NCBI GenBank assembly: GCA_949316235.1
Contig: OX438755.1
Location: forward strand, 16,447,151 to 16,511,150
Reading direction: 5' to 3'
DNA: 64,000 nucleotides
Origin: Oegoconia quadripuncta
Lineage: Eukaryota; Arthropoda; Insecta; Lepidoptera; Autostichidae
Positions 1 to 11,489 of this stretch are shown piece by piece; positions within the stretch are counted from its first letter, which is position 1; every line of letters starts with the position of its first letter. The translations under genes were made by a program, and so were the position numbers. The notes beneath the pieces are model-generated. The model did not search any database, was not told the origin of the DNA, and worked only from the letters and a program-made list of their open reading frames with translations.

Positions 1-311
1 CGGCCTTTAACTCATGTAATATATTATTTAATATTTTGTGTCATTCAGATTTCTGCCCGCCCAATTTACTGTTCTCTAATATACCCTATGGTTGAAGGAA
101 AGAAATCCTCCTATGGGATAAGTCTGTCGTTGTATTAACGTGGTTCAACAGACTCGTGGTGATTTATGTCAGATTTAACCCGCCGCCAATCGGCGTTTTC
201 AAGCCCCCTATGTAGGTCACCAACTTGCTTGAAAATAAGCTGGAACCAAAACATGAAACTACTAGTAGTGCCTCTAACCACGAACGAAATATACACGACT
301 TCGCGACTAGT
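1..311. other. Spacer with nothing recognised
   Basis: Moderately AT-rich DNA with no long reading frame, tRNA box or repeat seen elsewhere in the window. Confidence 0.5.
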
Positions 312-560
312 GTTAGATTAGATTAGATTTATTTAGTTCACTTTTACAATATCATGTCATACATACAGTTCCGTAAAATAAAGATTTCTAAAATAAAAGT
401 GATTGTCAAACATAAAGCAATAACTTTATACATACGTCTTAAAAATTTGTAGAATTATAGGATTATTTTATATAAATATAATGTTAAAGTATTGTGGAAT
501 CTCTAAATCAATAAATTAAGATAAAAATAAAACCTGTTACCACATTTTCAATAGGTATGT
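312..560 (-). mobile_element. Probable LINE 3' end with (TCTAA)n tail
   Basis: On the minus strand the segment ends in GTGAACTAAATAAATC followed by TCTAA repeats (312-330), the form of a short tandem tail at the 3' end of a non-LTR retrotransposon. No coding remnant is visible. Confidence 0.4.
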
Positions 561-1213
561 CGTTAGACACTTAAGAATTGTAACCATTGTTACGTCTATG
601 TCAAACGAGAAAAACTCAAAAACAATAGCATTCTACATATTATTATATGTATTTGTGTGTAGTTTCAAGCGGCTTGCTAAATTCTTGTACGCTTCATCTT
701 GTCACTTGTACGCGTACCTAAATAAATAGTAGCGCACGGTTTGTACGTCAACTTCACGAAGTGTGAACCAATTGTTTTGTTTTAGATTTATTTAACTAAA
801 CGCGCACAGATAACTAACAATTCTGACCTCAATTTAACTTGTTGTGATGTGGCTCGTCAGTAATAATTGTCTAATTATCTAATTACTCTTTAATGCTTAT
901 GGCTGAAGGTATAGATGTGTTATTTATATTTATTGTATTACACATGTCGTAGTTACAATACATAGGTAAGTACTAACATACACCATGTACCTTGTCAGGC
1001 GTGGCAATATGGAGGAAAGGAATATATATGTTATTAATGTCGTTTCAATTACCAATAGTTATAATTTACTCTGTGGGAGCATTTGCCTGAGTCGCGCTGG
1101 GCAGGCGGGTTGCCGACTGTACATTCGGTCTGTTACGTAACTTCACCATTATCCTTATCGACAGCTTTGACCAATAACAAAACGTCAAATTGTCGAGCGA
1201 GAAATGAACCATA
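561..1213. other. Spacer with nothing recognised
   Basis: AT-rich, no convincing frame or repeat. Confidence 0.5.
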
Positions 1214-1395
1214 TTGGACCTTCAAAACGAATCGAGGGGTTTACTAGTAGCCACTGAAGAGTTTCACCATCCACCTCCTGGCTCCATCATCAGATCAGCT
1301 CCAAGATACCAAATTATAGTATTGTCATCAGAATTACATATACATACAAAGTTTCATTTCGATACGACAATTAGAAGTAAGTTTAAATTAACTTT
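1214..1395. repeat. Dispersed repeat R5, copy 1
   Basis: The stretch containing CACTGAAGAGTT, CCATCCACCTCCTGGC, CAAATTATAGTA and GTTTCATTTCGATACGACAA recurs at 30680-30840 with the same order and spacing. Class unknown; the short frame here is part of the repeat, not a gene. Confidence 0.6.
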
Positions 1396-1405
1396 CAAGA
1401 TTTGA

Positions 1406-1650
1406 TTTTTTTTTATGCACGAAAGGTTGGTAGGTACTAGACCTCAATCACACCTGATGTTAAGTGAAGATGAGGTCGAAGGTGGAAGCGTACTGACCCG
1501 GAAACCACAACACATTTGGGGAACTGGCTATCTTATCTCTGACAACCGGAACACAAGAATGCTATTAACATTGCTGCTTGGCGGCAGATTTAGATAAGAT
1601 GGTGGTAGCTAGCCAGGCGGACATTTAAAATGCCCTACCACCAACCGAAT
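1406..1650 (-). mobile_element. SINE-A, 5'-truncated
   Basis: Matches the SINE-A body and 3' end (TTTTATGCAC start on the plus strand, CCGGAACACAA, CTAGCCAGGCGGACATTTAAAATG) but lacks the tRNA-like head with the B box. Confidence 0.85.
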
Positions 1651-1724
1651 TACGTTGTTAGTTACAAGTGAAGCTACCTAATAAAAATATTTAAAAGTAT
1701 TTTTATTAGCTTTGTTAAAAATAT

Positions 1725-2045
1725 CTATATGTCACATGTGCATTTGTGTATATGTGTATATTTCGAAAGATAAACCATGGATGGCGTTTCTAGCATCTTT
1801 CTTTTAATGTTTACAAAACCGAAACGTTTTAGTTTGGGATATCTCTGACCACTCATTGGGATAAAGGTCGTGACTAGTATGTATGTAATATAATAGGGTT
1901 GGTCACTTTGGTGAGGAAAATCATCTTTAGATAATTGGAGACTGGAGAGGACATAGGTTTTAACTACTTGACATTTCGAAACGAATATTAAACATTTTAA
2001 CTCGTGTAAATTTAAAAACGAGCGTAACAATTACGGCTAACTGGT
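1725..2045 (-). repeat. Dispersed repeat R2, degraded copy
   Basis: Carries on the minus strand CCAATGAGTGGTCAGAGATATCCCAAAC, which is shared with R2 copies near 11490 and 63170. The 101-codon frame overlying it is repeat-derived. Confidence 0.5.
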
Positions 2046-2049
2046 TCCG

Positions 2050-2330
2050 TACCTCAAAAGGTATTTAAGTATTTAAAAACCAAAAAACGCCACATCATAA
2101 TCTTGTTTTTTACGGACGCCATGTTGGATATTTTTATCATAAAATGAATCATATATACTCCGGGTACCAAGACGAATCTAACGACGCCACGCACTTCGAA
2201 ATCGGTCAAGTCGTTTAGGCTATATAAACAGGGCAAAGGAACGGACACACATACATACATACACTCGAAATACATTACCATCCTTCCTTGGGCATTCGGA
2301 TAAAACCAGAACATTTGTTGGATCACTTTG
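2050..2330. repeat. Dispersed repeat R4, copy 1
   Basis: Shares ordered blocks (ATACTCCGGGTACC, ACGAATCTAACGAC, GAAATCGGTCAAG, CCTTCCTTGGGCA) with 48660-48860 and, inverted, with 59745-59945. Class unknown. Confidence 0.65.
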
Positions 2331-2659
2331 TCCTCCTTCTCTCTGTTATTCATGTCTTCTTAGATTCTATCAGAAAAACCTTAGTTTCACAATCACTTTT
2401 TTTATGAATGATATGGATTTATGAAGACATAATCCCATACTGACCAGGTGATCAAAACCCGTTGATCGAGAAGGTGCCACTCCACAACTATAGCAAATAA
2501 AATGAAAATCAATGATTCTAATAGTATAAACAATTAAGTAACAAATTTAATTTTGTAGTTTCTAACAGTTTTGAGTTTTGAGTTTGTCAGTTTAATAAGT
2601 TTGGCAATGGTGGTATTAGATACTGAACCCTTAGGGCCCGAGTTCCACTCGCACTTAAC

Positions 2660-2880
2660 TGTCTCTTTAACCCCCGACGAATACGACGGAAACGATGTTT
2701 GAGGTGTTGTGTCCAGCCTTTCTCTGGACGTATCTCAGTAATGCATGGTCCGATTGGAATGCGTTTTTTTTATATTAAAGACTATAATAGGGGCTATAAG
2801 TTTTGGGGAACATTGGATAAGCCGTTTCAGAGATATTTCGTTTTAATTACAGTTTTCTAATGATTTTTTGTTATATTTAA
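2660..2880 (+). repeat. Dispersed repeat R3 (TTAACCCCCGACGAA family)
   Basis: Begins with TTTAACCCCCGACGAA and includes GGACGTATCTCAGTAATGCATGG, the motif that forms the palindrome at 16300-16345, followed by GATTGGAATGCG. Probably a non-autonomous DNA element; class not resolved. Confidence 0.55.
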
Positions 2881-3588
2881 GATTAAATTAGCTTTTAACA
2901 CGGTTTGGTTCACTCATCATCATCATTTGTTTCCTTGGGGGTTTTTTAAATTATCGATTTATAATTCATATTTAAGTACAGTCGGATCCATAATTAATCA
3001 TACAGAGCTAGTTTACATGATTAAATAGTACTGTGGTGGCGATTTAAGTTGATCCATACATAGTTCCCTAAAATGATAGTTTAAACAAGCAGTTGGTATA
3101 GCTTAAATAGGCTTGTGTTACCATCAATCATATAAAACAGCATTCTATGAATACTATGATACTTCGTCGCCAAAAAAAATAAACCGCGCCCAGTGACGCT
3201 GTAAAAGTCTCGAAAAAAGGAAAGTAAATTTGACGCTACTGTACCAAGGGATGTTTGTTTAGATGAAAAAAGCCTTAATATTAAATAAACCTTTAATTAT
3301 TTAATAATTCGATCTTCGTTTCTTCATTATTTCGATCATTATATCAATATATAGATATGTCTATTAATGTCGCTAGTTTAGAAACATTTATTCCAAAAAC
3401 AACTGTATATCTACAAATATTGGCAATATATGTAAATTCTTTATTTAGGCCTATCTCTCTAACTCGATTTGATGTAACAAATAAATACCCATTAGAGACC
3501 GACCACGAGTGTTCGAAGTCGAAACCGATGGATGTTTTCGTCTTCGTCATACTGTTCTATTAGTTCATATATCGCATCTTCGAATCAT
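2881..3588. other. Spacer, nothing firmly recognised
   Basis: AT-rich. Two 68-codon frames overlap head to tail near 3344-3563 on opposite strands with no family resemblance. A weak R3-like patch (CGTCGCCAAAAAAAATAAA) sits near 3170. Confidence 0.4.
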
Positions 3589-4195
3589 CATCAAAATCAA
3601 AATCAAAATCAAAAATGTTTTTATTTCGTAAGTTATAAGAATAACATTTGAAATCGTCATGACATACAGTTATCGCTCATTCACTAGGCAGTCTCCCCAG
3701 AGAAGAACGAGCAAGAAACTCCAGGGTTGCTCTTTTTAAATAAGTCAATACAAATACAATTTGAGATACCTAATTGTAAAATTTATGATTCGACAAAGAA
3801 AATAAGAATAAAATATACTGGATAATGGCGAGCGGTTCATGTCCACGCATTCTTATCATCCAGATAGTCAGAAATTTTATAATAGCCTTTGGCACATAGT
3901 TTCCGTTTAATGGTTGTTTTAAATTTATTTAAAGGCAAATTTTGAATGTCTACCGGAACCTTATTGTAAAAGCGTATGTTACATTGTCCCTTGAATGACT
4001 TAGTGACTTTGTGTAAGCGACTGCTATGGACAGCAAGTTTATTTTTATATCTTGTATTAACATTGTGTATTTCACAATTTTTCCTAAACAAATACAGATT
4101 CTTTCTTACGTACATTAAGTTTTCGTAAATATATTGCGATCGAAGATCTTTTCCTGGTGGCAGCTTTTCCGCAATGGGTATATAGGTGTTACTGT
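3589..4195 (-). pseudogene. LINE-1-type fragment (working name), 3' end with reverse transcriptase C-terminus
   Basis: A 5'-truncated non-LTR retrotransposon. The minus-strand frame 4115-3837, extended upstream to about 4190 (KLPPGKDLRSQYIYENL), reads as the C-terminal tail of a jockey-like ORF2: FRKNCEIHNVNTRYKNKLAV, then FYNKVPVDIQNLPLNKFKT and DDKNAW before the stop. The 3' UTR continues to 3615 and ends in AATAAAAACATTTTTGATTTTGATTTTG, a (GATTTT)n tail at 3589-3614. Similar 3' UTR pieces lie at 27180, 48170 and 52722. Confidence 0.8.
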
Positions 4196-4590
4196 GAAGC
4201 TTTTATGACCATAGCTCCATCCTGGCTTTAGATGGATCTGTGTCGAGTGACTTGGTGTATTGGATAAAGCTGTGTCGGCTTTTGAGGCGTGAGACTGGTG
4301 GGTCACGTTTGTGCGAGTGTACTGGGTGTCTGTGGTCTGCAGCTAGCTTTTGCCTTTCAATAGAACAAGCTATCTGACGCCGAACACACGGTAAAGCTGT
4401 CCCAGCTTGGGAGAATAGATGGCTTAGCGGTGTTGGCTTCAGGGTTCCTGTAACTATACGACAGGCTTCATGAAGAGCCACGTCCACATCTTTCGTGTGT
4501 GCCGATCGCGCCCGTGCTGGATACGCATACTCGCCAGCCGAGTAACATAACGCTAGGTAGGTTGTGCGAAGTACATGAGGAGTAACTCCC
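4196..4590 (-). pseudogene. LINE-2-type reverse transcriptase fragment (working name)
   Basis: Minus-strand translation from about 4590 gives TTYLALCYSAGEYAYPARARS, then HTKDVDVALHEACRIVTGTL and KPTPLSHLF, then RLKSRHSF. This is the conserved region C-terminal to the polymerase core of a widespread arthropod LINE (ALCYSAGEY.CPVW.RSAHT.VD.ALN..CR.ITG.LKPTP). Both ends are broken: it runs directly into LINE-1 at about 4195 and into LINE-3 at about 4590. The canonical PVW is altered to PAR here. Confidence 0.8.
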
Positions 4591-4930
4591 TAACGGGTGG
4601 ATGTCGTTATATTGTCGTCGGATAATGTTATTTTGCGCACTGATGTGCGGTATGTTAACTACATTTGGGTGGAATCCCTCGCAACGTCTATTAATCCGAG
4701 GATGAAATGGCGACGGTGGAATATGATTATGTAATTCCAACGCACACTCACCGAAATGCATATTGTAAAAGACTGAGAGACAGGCGACCTTGCGACGGTG
4801 TTCGAGATTCTGCTATTTAGTAGTCATCGAGTCGTTCCACAGAATCGAATGGAGCCAGTTAGTACTTGGCGGAACCATGCCAGAGGTGACAGCAGTATTC
4901 CATGTTCGAACGAACCTGAGCCTGGTCTTT
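4591..4930 (-). pseudogene. LINE-3-type reverse transcriptase C-terminal fragment, frameshifted
   Basis: Minus-strand frames contain AQVRSNMEYCCHLWHGSAKY, then after stops and frameshifts LEHRRKVACLSVFYNMHFGE and IPPSPFHPRINRRCEGFHPN. These match the last domain of a LINE in which RSHVEYCSHLW and VFYRMHFGECA are conserved. A better preserved 3' end of the same type is at 55476-55840. Confidence 0.7.
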
Positions 4931-5178
4931 AACACGCCTTTAAAGTACCAAAAAGCTGTTTGAAAATGATGATGGAGTCGACGGTACTACAGACAACCTA
5001 CCTCATAATAAACGTGTAAATGCGAAATATTTTTTGAAAGAAATTCTGTGAAATTAAGAAGTATGAGGGTCGTTAATGGGCCAAGGGTGGCTTTATCATG
5101 AGTGTCCTTGTTATTTTTATCAATAAATGTTTGCTATCGTCAAGTTACAAGCAACCACGCGTAATAAACGTGATTATT

Positions 5179-5490
5179 CCGGATGAGTTTTTTTTCCGTA
5201 AGGAAAAAAGAGGCATATAGAAATAGAAGATATAGGTAGTTTAATTTTTTGTTTTCCAAAGAGTGTAACCTATTTGACATAATTACATCATTAAATTAAA
5301 TAAATAAAAAAAGTTGTGCCAAATAAATTTCGCATGATAGTAAATCTTTGAATCCCGCAAGTGGCATATCAATATCGGGCCCACGCGTGCGTCGATGGTG
5401 ATATTGAAGAAAAAAAATTAAACTACCGATGTCAATAACTTCTATTTCACTTACCCTATTTTTTCCTTACGGTAAAAGAAACTTATCCGG
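5179..5490. mobile_element. MITE family M1, copy 1
   Basis: A 312-bp non-autonomous DNA element. Left terminus CCGGATGAGTTTTTTTTCCG, right terminus its imperfect reverse complement ending ACTTATCCGG. Inverted sub-terminal blocks (GAAATAGAAG, TAGGTAGTTTAAT) continue inward for about 60 bp. The right side is followed by TATA. A second copy lies at 32516-32850. Confidence 0.8.
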
Positions 5491-5524
5491 TATAGCGAAA
5501 ATTTATGGTGATGTTCAAATTCTC

Positions 5525-5826
5525 AACCGCCACCGTGGCTCACAAGGTTTACAAATCGGAGGTCGCGGGTTCGATCCCCAGCGGGGATCTACTAAACATA
5601 TTTAGTACTCCATTTGATTGATGGTAAGGCATTTTAAATGCCCGCCTAGCTAGCTACCACCCTCTTATCTAAATGTTAATAGCATTGTTGTGTTCCGGTT
5701 GTCAGAGATAAGATAGCCAGTCCCCAAATAAGTTCGGGTTTGCGGGTCAGTACCTTTCCACCTCCGGCCTCATCTTCACTAAACATCAGGTATGTTTGAG
5801 GTCAAAGGCGTTGTGCGAAAAAAAAT
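5525..5826 (+). mobile_element. SINE-A, near full length
   Basis: Starts AACCGCCACCGTGGCTCA (tRNA-like A-box region), B box GGTTCGATCCCC at about 5568-5579, body CTAGCTAGCTACCACC and TTGTGTTCCGGTTGTCAGAG, tail GCGAAAAAAA. Some body bases are deleted. Confidence 0.88.
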
Positions 5827-6869
5827 CGATAATAACCAATACTGGTGCGTCTCTATTACAGGCGCCAGCGTTACGCCATGAATTTTTAAAGCCTTGTTGC
5901 AGTGAACGGCACGAATGAAACAAAAGGTGCTAATGAACTAAGCGGGTGTTAATATCTCACATGTAAAACTGCAGGGTACCTCGCACTGTTGACACCTGCC
6001 TACACTTAGAGTTGATTAGGTGCCAAGAACTATTTGACCACCCTGACTAACAATGTATTTTGACACTGACATCAACACAATTAATCTTGCAGGTCTTTAT
6101 TTATATATATAGGAGAAAGTCTAAAGGGAAATTGTTATTTGTTGAAGTTTAAATTTATATATCAGATAGGTGTAAGCAAAAAATATAACAAAATCAAACT
6201 AAGAGTATCATAAATATTAAGGCTGCTACCTTAATTGTGTTGTCGACTGTACCATAAATATACGGATAGGTACTAGCTGTTGTTTTTTTTAAATATTAAG
6301 TATAGCTACTTAGGATTACACTACTTGGGATTGGCTTCGTTGTTCTAAATTTGAGTTAAAAAAAAAACATTGTAAACAATGTATGGCGGCTTTAATGGGT
6401 AATCTATTTTTATAAATGCTTCTTCTACGTAGTTGGAATTTGGAGATTTATAATTGCACTAATATCTAATGTACATCACTCTCTGCCCTAAAAAAGGTCC
6501 GATACTTTTAAGTTCAATTTCAGAAAGGCGTAAAAATATTCAAGGAGATTAACACTGTTATTCCAAACAATGCTCAAAACACTTGAATGAAGGGTTCATG
6601 TTAATTGGTGAAATTGTAATTAATAAACAAGTAACAAGTGATTGTTTCTAAACCCTTTATTATACAGATTAGTTATTTTTGGATATATTGAAAGCTATGG
6701 GAAGGGTTCGCCACCGCTCTCTTGGAAATACAAATTTAAAAATAAAAAATATAACGTTTGTTTTTTTTTTACTGGCTGTAGTTTAAAACTATCTTGATAA
6801 ATCTGACATGTTAGATAATTGATATAGAAACTATTGCGTTAGATACCATTTTAAGCCCCGACGAAAAAC
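5827..6869. other. AT-rich spacer, nothing recognised
   Basis: No reading frame of note, no recognisable repeat, short homopolymer T and A runs only. Confidence 0.5.
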
Positions 6870-7045
6870 GATAAATAAATAAATAATAAATAAATATCCT
6901 TAGACCTACACACAACACCATCTAGTTCCACAGTAAGCAACTATAGGCTTGTGTTGTATTTGTTGTAATACCAGACGGTTGGTATACTACATAAATACAT
7001 TTTATTTTGTAAATAAATACTTTGTATAAATAAAATTGTGTTATG
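6870..7045 (-). mobile_element. SINE-B, degraded 3' part
   Basis: Plus strand shows AATAAATAAATATCCTTAGA, then CATCTAGTTCCACAGTAAGC, AACTATAGGCTTGTG and GGTTGGTATACTACATAAAT, the reverse complement of the SINE-B 3' half. Confidence 0.7.
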
Positions 7046-7277
7046 TGTTTGTCTGCCTGCAATTATTGTTCTAAAGTTAACTACGAGATATTATCTTAAC
7101 TCCGTATCAATAAACCGTTCTCAAGATTGAGATGACCTAAGTTGACGCTTGAGAATCTGTTGCATATTAAAACAGTATCAAAAAAATAGTTTTGAGACTG
7201 ATACGCGATCTCAATCTCAAGATCAATTTATTAACACGAGCCATAGAGTCACCACTGATTCTTGTCTCATCTAACTA

Positions 7278-7505
7278 CTCTAACTAATATTTTAAATGTC
7301 AAAGTTTGGATGTCTTTTTGTTAGTTTGTGTATTTGTTTCTTGCTCAATCACGGCGATACAGATGAACGGATTTGGATGAAATTTGATACATAGGTTATT
7401 TTTTATCCCGATAAAGGGAGTAGTCCCCGCGAGATTAACAAAGTTCTGCAATAAAGTTATCCACGCAGGCGTAGCCGCGGGCGGAAACCTAGCCTTATAA
7501 TATCT
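7278..7505 (+). mobile_element. Helitron/Lep1-like non-autonomous element (family H)
   Basis: Contains GATGAACGGATTTGGATGAA, ATCCCGATAAAGGGAGTAG and CCACGCAGGCGTAGCCGCGGGCGG, the typical order in a very abundant lepidopteran repeat whose 3' end is GC-rich and palindromic. Class assignment as Helitron-like is from memory of that family, not proven here. Confidence 0.55.
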
Positions 7506-7734
7506 ATACCTACAAGGTCGTAGACAGTCTGAAATTCAGTCGTGACGGCACTATGACCTAAACTCCTACTAAATTAAATGTCATTGAAGTTGTTTCATGC
7601 AATTCGCGTCTGCTTCTTAATTGTTTATGCACTAAATTTTTTATTACATCGATATACCTACAAAAAGAAGATTAATGAATATTACTCAAGCGCGAATACC
7701 AAATGGAAAGTATTCCAAATATATATTATGTTTA

Positions 7735-7820
7735 CTAGCTTTACACCCGCGGCTTCGCCTGCGTGGAATAAACTTTATCGCTGAATTTGTTGCTCAATCA
7801 CGGCTAAACGGATGAACGGA
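7735..7820 (-). mobile_element. Family H fragment, inverted
   Basis: ACTAGCTTTACACCCGCGGC, GCCTGCGTGGAATAAACTTT and CTCAATCACGGC mirror the 7278-7505 copy on the opposite strand, about 230 bp away. Confidence 0.55.
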
Positions 7821-8021
7821 ACCGAGGAACAGCTTTAATGAACCATAAAATTCGAAGTTCAAACAAACTTCAAAATTTCGCATTTATCAATCAATCAAAT
7901 ACGCTTTATTCTTTACATAAGGAAGGCACATTTAAATATTTTATAGAAAACAGCGATCTATTCCATGCAAACCTATCATCACGGAATGCCATACGAGTAA
8001 TTAAGTGGGTTAGCACAGATA

Positions 8022-8095
8022 TCTTCGACCTCATCTTCACTTAACATCAGGTGTGATTGAGGTCAAGTACAAACCCGTCGTGCATAAAAAAAATA
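8022..8095 (+). mobile_element. SINE-A, 3' end only
   Basis: CTTCGACCTCATCTTCACTT, CATCAGGTGTGATTGAGG and CGTGCATAAAAAAAA, the last ~70 bp of SINE-A. Confidence 0.8.
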
Positions 8096-9740
8096 TAATT
8101 TCCTAATTGTAATATTTCGTTTATAATATTAGTTAGATTATCCTGCGGACAGTTATCATTTGGCCAAATTAATTAAAAATAATTGCGTGTGGATTTCCGC
8201 CATTTCCAAAAAGTTTTACGACTCTACAAAAAAAGTCTGATGGGAAATCTCTAGGACTTCCTTTTATTAATTTAGGACGAAATGATAATAACTGCCCGTG
8301 GGTGAGTAAATGATTTGATTATAAGAAATTATGAATTTTTGGGATGCGTTATATTTGACAATGGCGCAGTTGGGCAATCTCCTTTTTGTCCAACTCGGAA
8401 ATGAATGACTTGAACCACGCTGGATCCTCTAAATCATCATGCACCATGTAGCGTTGCTAAACAGTTCTTATCACACATAATAAAAGGATGTTGTATGTAT
8501 CATCCACATCAAATAAATATATGTATTTACTCGAACACCCCATAGATAAATCGTGTTTATGCTGATACTCATAACGAAATTGCTTCATTAATGAAGAAAC
8601 ATAGTTCAAGAAACTATTTATTGTAGATAACTAAAACTTGTTATGATATTTAAATATTGTCTAGATACAATTTCTATGCATATTAATGACAGCGAGAGAG
8701 GAGCCAATGTTTAATATTCTTAAATGCCAATAAACCACATTAAAATAATGATTAATTAATTGACCTCTTTAATGTTTATCTAACTGATTTTATAATAGAA
8801 CTTCATCATAGTGAAGACATGAGAAATTCACAAGACAAACTAAATTAATGAATAATTATAATAAGCAAAGATGTTATCCTAACAAACGTAATTCTTTTGT
8901 TGTACCTACTGTTTGTAATAATTGTGAAATAATCGTAAATCATCAGAGTCCTAAGTATGGTGATGAGTTGACAAGCTCAAAGGAATTGTAAAGAGAATCA
9001 TATGAAAATAGAACTTAATGACTTGTTTGACATACCTTCTAAAGAATAACACAACTCCGAACAAGTTGTATATTCGTGAGAACAACTGCATCGCGAAATA
9101 AAGCTGAGTAATTTAGAGCAAGCAGAATTAGTTTTCTACGTATCCTCCTATTGTTTGAATATTTCAGATTGTTTTTTCACACTTGGTATATTTTGAAATG
9201 TTGAGGAAGCAATAAGTTAAACTTTACGCCACAATACGAAATAAACTCAATTATGTTCTATTTTTATCCCCTAGTGACTAACAATATCGCAAGTCTTTTA
9301 TTACCTTTCCTTTGTTATTCAATTCATCCAGACCGAATAAAGTGGGATTCTTGCGCCGCGTTTTTTCTTACAAGTGATTTCCAGCATCACACCTACGTAT
9401 TATGTAAATTGACGTTTAGACTGACAGTCAATTAGATAGGTAATAAATAATAAACGTGAAAGCGGGATTCAGAAAGGGAATGGGATAATATACCAATCAA
9501 GATTTTATAAGACTTCTTGAAGGCTGAAATTTTTTTGGACGTTTCATTTGAGTTTACAAAAAAATTCCTTCGGCATACTAAAGTTGCATATCGTTTGCAT
9601 ATTGTAAAACTATAGTGCCTATTTTACGCTTAAATACTAATCTCATAATTACTATTGCTGTAGGTAGTAGGTGGATAGTTGTTTGATTTACTGCGATAAT
9701 AATTGACGAATCAAAATATAATTTGAGAGTGTGTTTATTT
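8096..9740. other. AT-rich spacer, nothing recognised
   Basis: One 60-codon frame near 9253 has no family resemblance. No repeat shared with the rest of the window was seen. Confidence 0.5.
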
Positions 9741-10053
9741 CACCGCCTCCTTGGTTCAATGTAAACTACATTGGGTTTACGAAGCGGAGGTCGCGGGTTC
9801 GACAGCGGGGTACATGTATAAATACTCGGTTTGGTTGGTTTAAATGTCCGCCTGGCTAGCTACCACCATCTTATCTAAATCTTCCGCCAAGCAGCAATTT
9901 ACATAGCATTATTGTGTTCCGGTTGTCAAAGATAAGGTAGCCAGTCCCCCAAATATGTTGAGGTTTCCGGATCAGTACGCTTCCACCTTCGACCTCACTT
10001 AACATCAGGTGGGATTGAGGTCAAGAACTGACGCGATGTGCATAACAAAAAAT
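9741..10053 (+). mobile_element. SINE-A, near full length, B box damaged
   Basis: Head CACCGCCTCCTTGGTTCAATG, body and 3' end present. The promoter region reads GCGGGTTCGACAGCGGGG: the CCCC between TTCGA and AGCGGGG is lost, so internal Pol III promotion is probably broken. Confidence 0.88.
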
Positions 10054-10343
10054 TCCGATATAATTTAAAGATTTTAATTCAGTCCTGCCATTGGAGATAT
10101 ATGGTAACAGACATGCAAACAAACATACGTCGCACAAATAAACTAGGATCATACCCCATTCCGTCATCCTTCCACCTCCATTCCTTGTCGTAGATAATAA
10201 TCGGTTCCATCCAGCTTCAAGCGCTATACTTTCACAGCTACCTATAATATAGCCATAATACATAAAGTTTTTTTTTTACATTTGCTATTGTGTTCTTTTG
10301 TAAGTACGCTAGTATTATTATATAAGTTTATGGGCGATATAAC

Positions 10344-10560
10344 GTGTATTTAATTACTGGGGAAGAATGGTTTTCGAGTGGCGATCACGTATTGGTAAGC
10401 GTAGAACGACCGCCCACTAAGTGGATCGACGACCTGAAAATACCGTGGGAAACTGAATGGCACAGCTTCACCTGGGTTGGGGTGGCATCTCAGGAGATCA
10501 TACGGGTTACACGAAATAGTCTTGGTGATACCTTATTTCTACTGATACAAAGCGATGACG
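10344..10560 (+). pseudogene. LINE fragment (RPPTKW..DL motif), frameshifted
   Basis: One frame reads VFEWRSRIGKRRTT and a +1 frame continues VERPPTKWIDDLK. Together these match the VLEWRPR.GKRSVGRPPTRWTDDL segment near the C-terminus of a widespread arthropod LINE ORF2. The 93-codon frame beginning at 10344 covers only the second half. Confidence 0.65.
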
Positions 10561-10779
10561 ATAATATTTCTCCATGGAGAAAAGAGATAATATTGACTGT
10601 ACCATTCCGGAGCGTAAATAAATAATCACATGTAAATCTTCCTTCTCAAGTAATATCAAAATGTGCTAACTAAACAAATGGTACAGAATCAAAATTAATG
10701 TTAAATGTCAAATTAATGTTAGATTTAGATTTTTTAAACATTTTTGGCATTATATCATAGTAATTGTTATATAGATAAC

Positions 10780-10970
10780 TAGCTGACCGCCTGCGGCTTC
10801 GCCTGCGCTTAGCTTTATCGCGGAAATTTGTTCGGGAACTACTCACTTTATCGGGATAAAAAATATCCAGGATGTGATCTACCTATACACCAAATTTCAC
10901 CCAAATCTGTTGATCCGTTTCGCCGTGTTTGAGCAACAACAATTAACAAATATATTAGATGTAAAATACC
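10780..10970 (-). mobile_element. Family H (Helitron/Lep1-like) copy
   Basis: AACTAGCTGACCGCCTGCGGC, ACTCACTTTATCGGGATAAA, CACCAAATTTCACCCAAATC and CGTTTCGCCGTGTTTGAGCA are the reverse complement of the 7278-7505 and 45722-45915 copies. Confidence 0.55.
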
Positions 10971-11155
10971 TCCTATGTAACTAGGTAAGATAACTAAATG
11001 TCAACAAACTGAACATTTCGTTTCAATAATCAATTTGATTAAAAAAAACGAAACACTTATTTAGTCTAGTCTATTATTCAATGAAATAGGCATAGTTCAT
11101 AAAAACATAAAGATTGCAGACCGTTTAGAATTTCATTTCCATATAGTAGTTAGAG

Positions 11156-11214
11156 TTTTTTTTTTTTTTTTTTTTATGCATACCGTTTTGGTAGTTGACC
11201 TCAATCAGAGTATT
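11156..11214 (-). mobile_element. SINE-A, 3' tip only
   Basis: A run of about 21 T followed by ATGCATACCGTTTTGGTAGTTGACCTCAATCA: A-tail plus last ~40 bp of the element. Confidence 0.65.
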
Positions 11215-11489
11215 CCTAATCCCATAAAAAGTATGTTACCCAGCGTCTAAACGACTGCTATGCTTTAGTTATATTGGACGATAGAATGCGGTGGCATTTG
11301 TAAACGATGCCCAAATATTTGCGATTCAAGCAAAAAGGCAAACAAAACTAGTTCGTACACACAACCGATTACGAAGTGCGATAGTGTAGGAGGCATTTAA
11401 GGCAAATGTGTTCAAACATATAAACCGCAAGGCAATACTTGACCCAAAAACCGGAGACCTTGCTATTTTCTCTCGACTGATTTTTATTT

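Noticed and set aside
313..330. TTAGATTAGATTAGATT as an interstitial telomere repeat
   Set aside because: Lepidopteran telomeres are (TTAGG)n; the unit here is TTAGA and fits a LINE tail.
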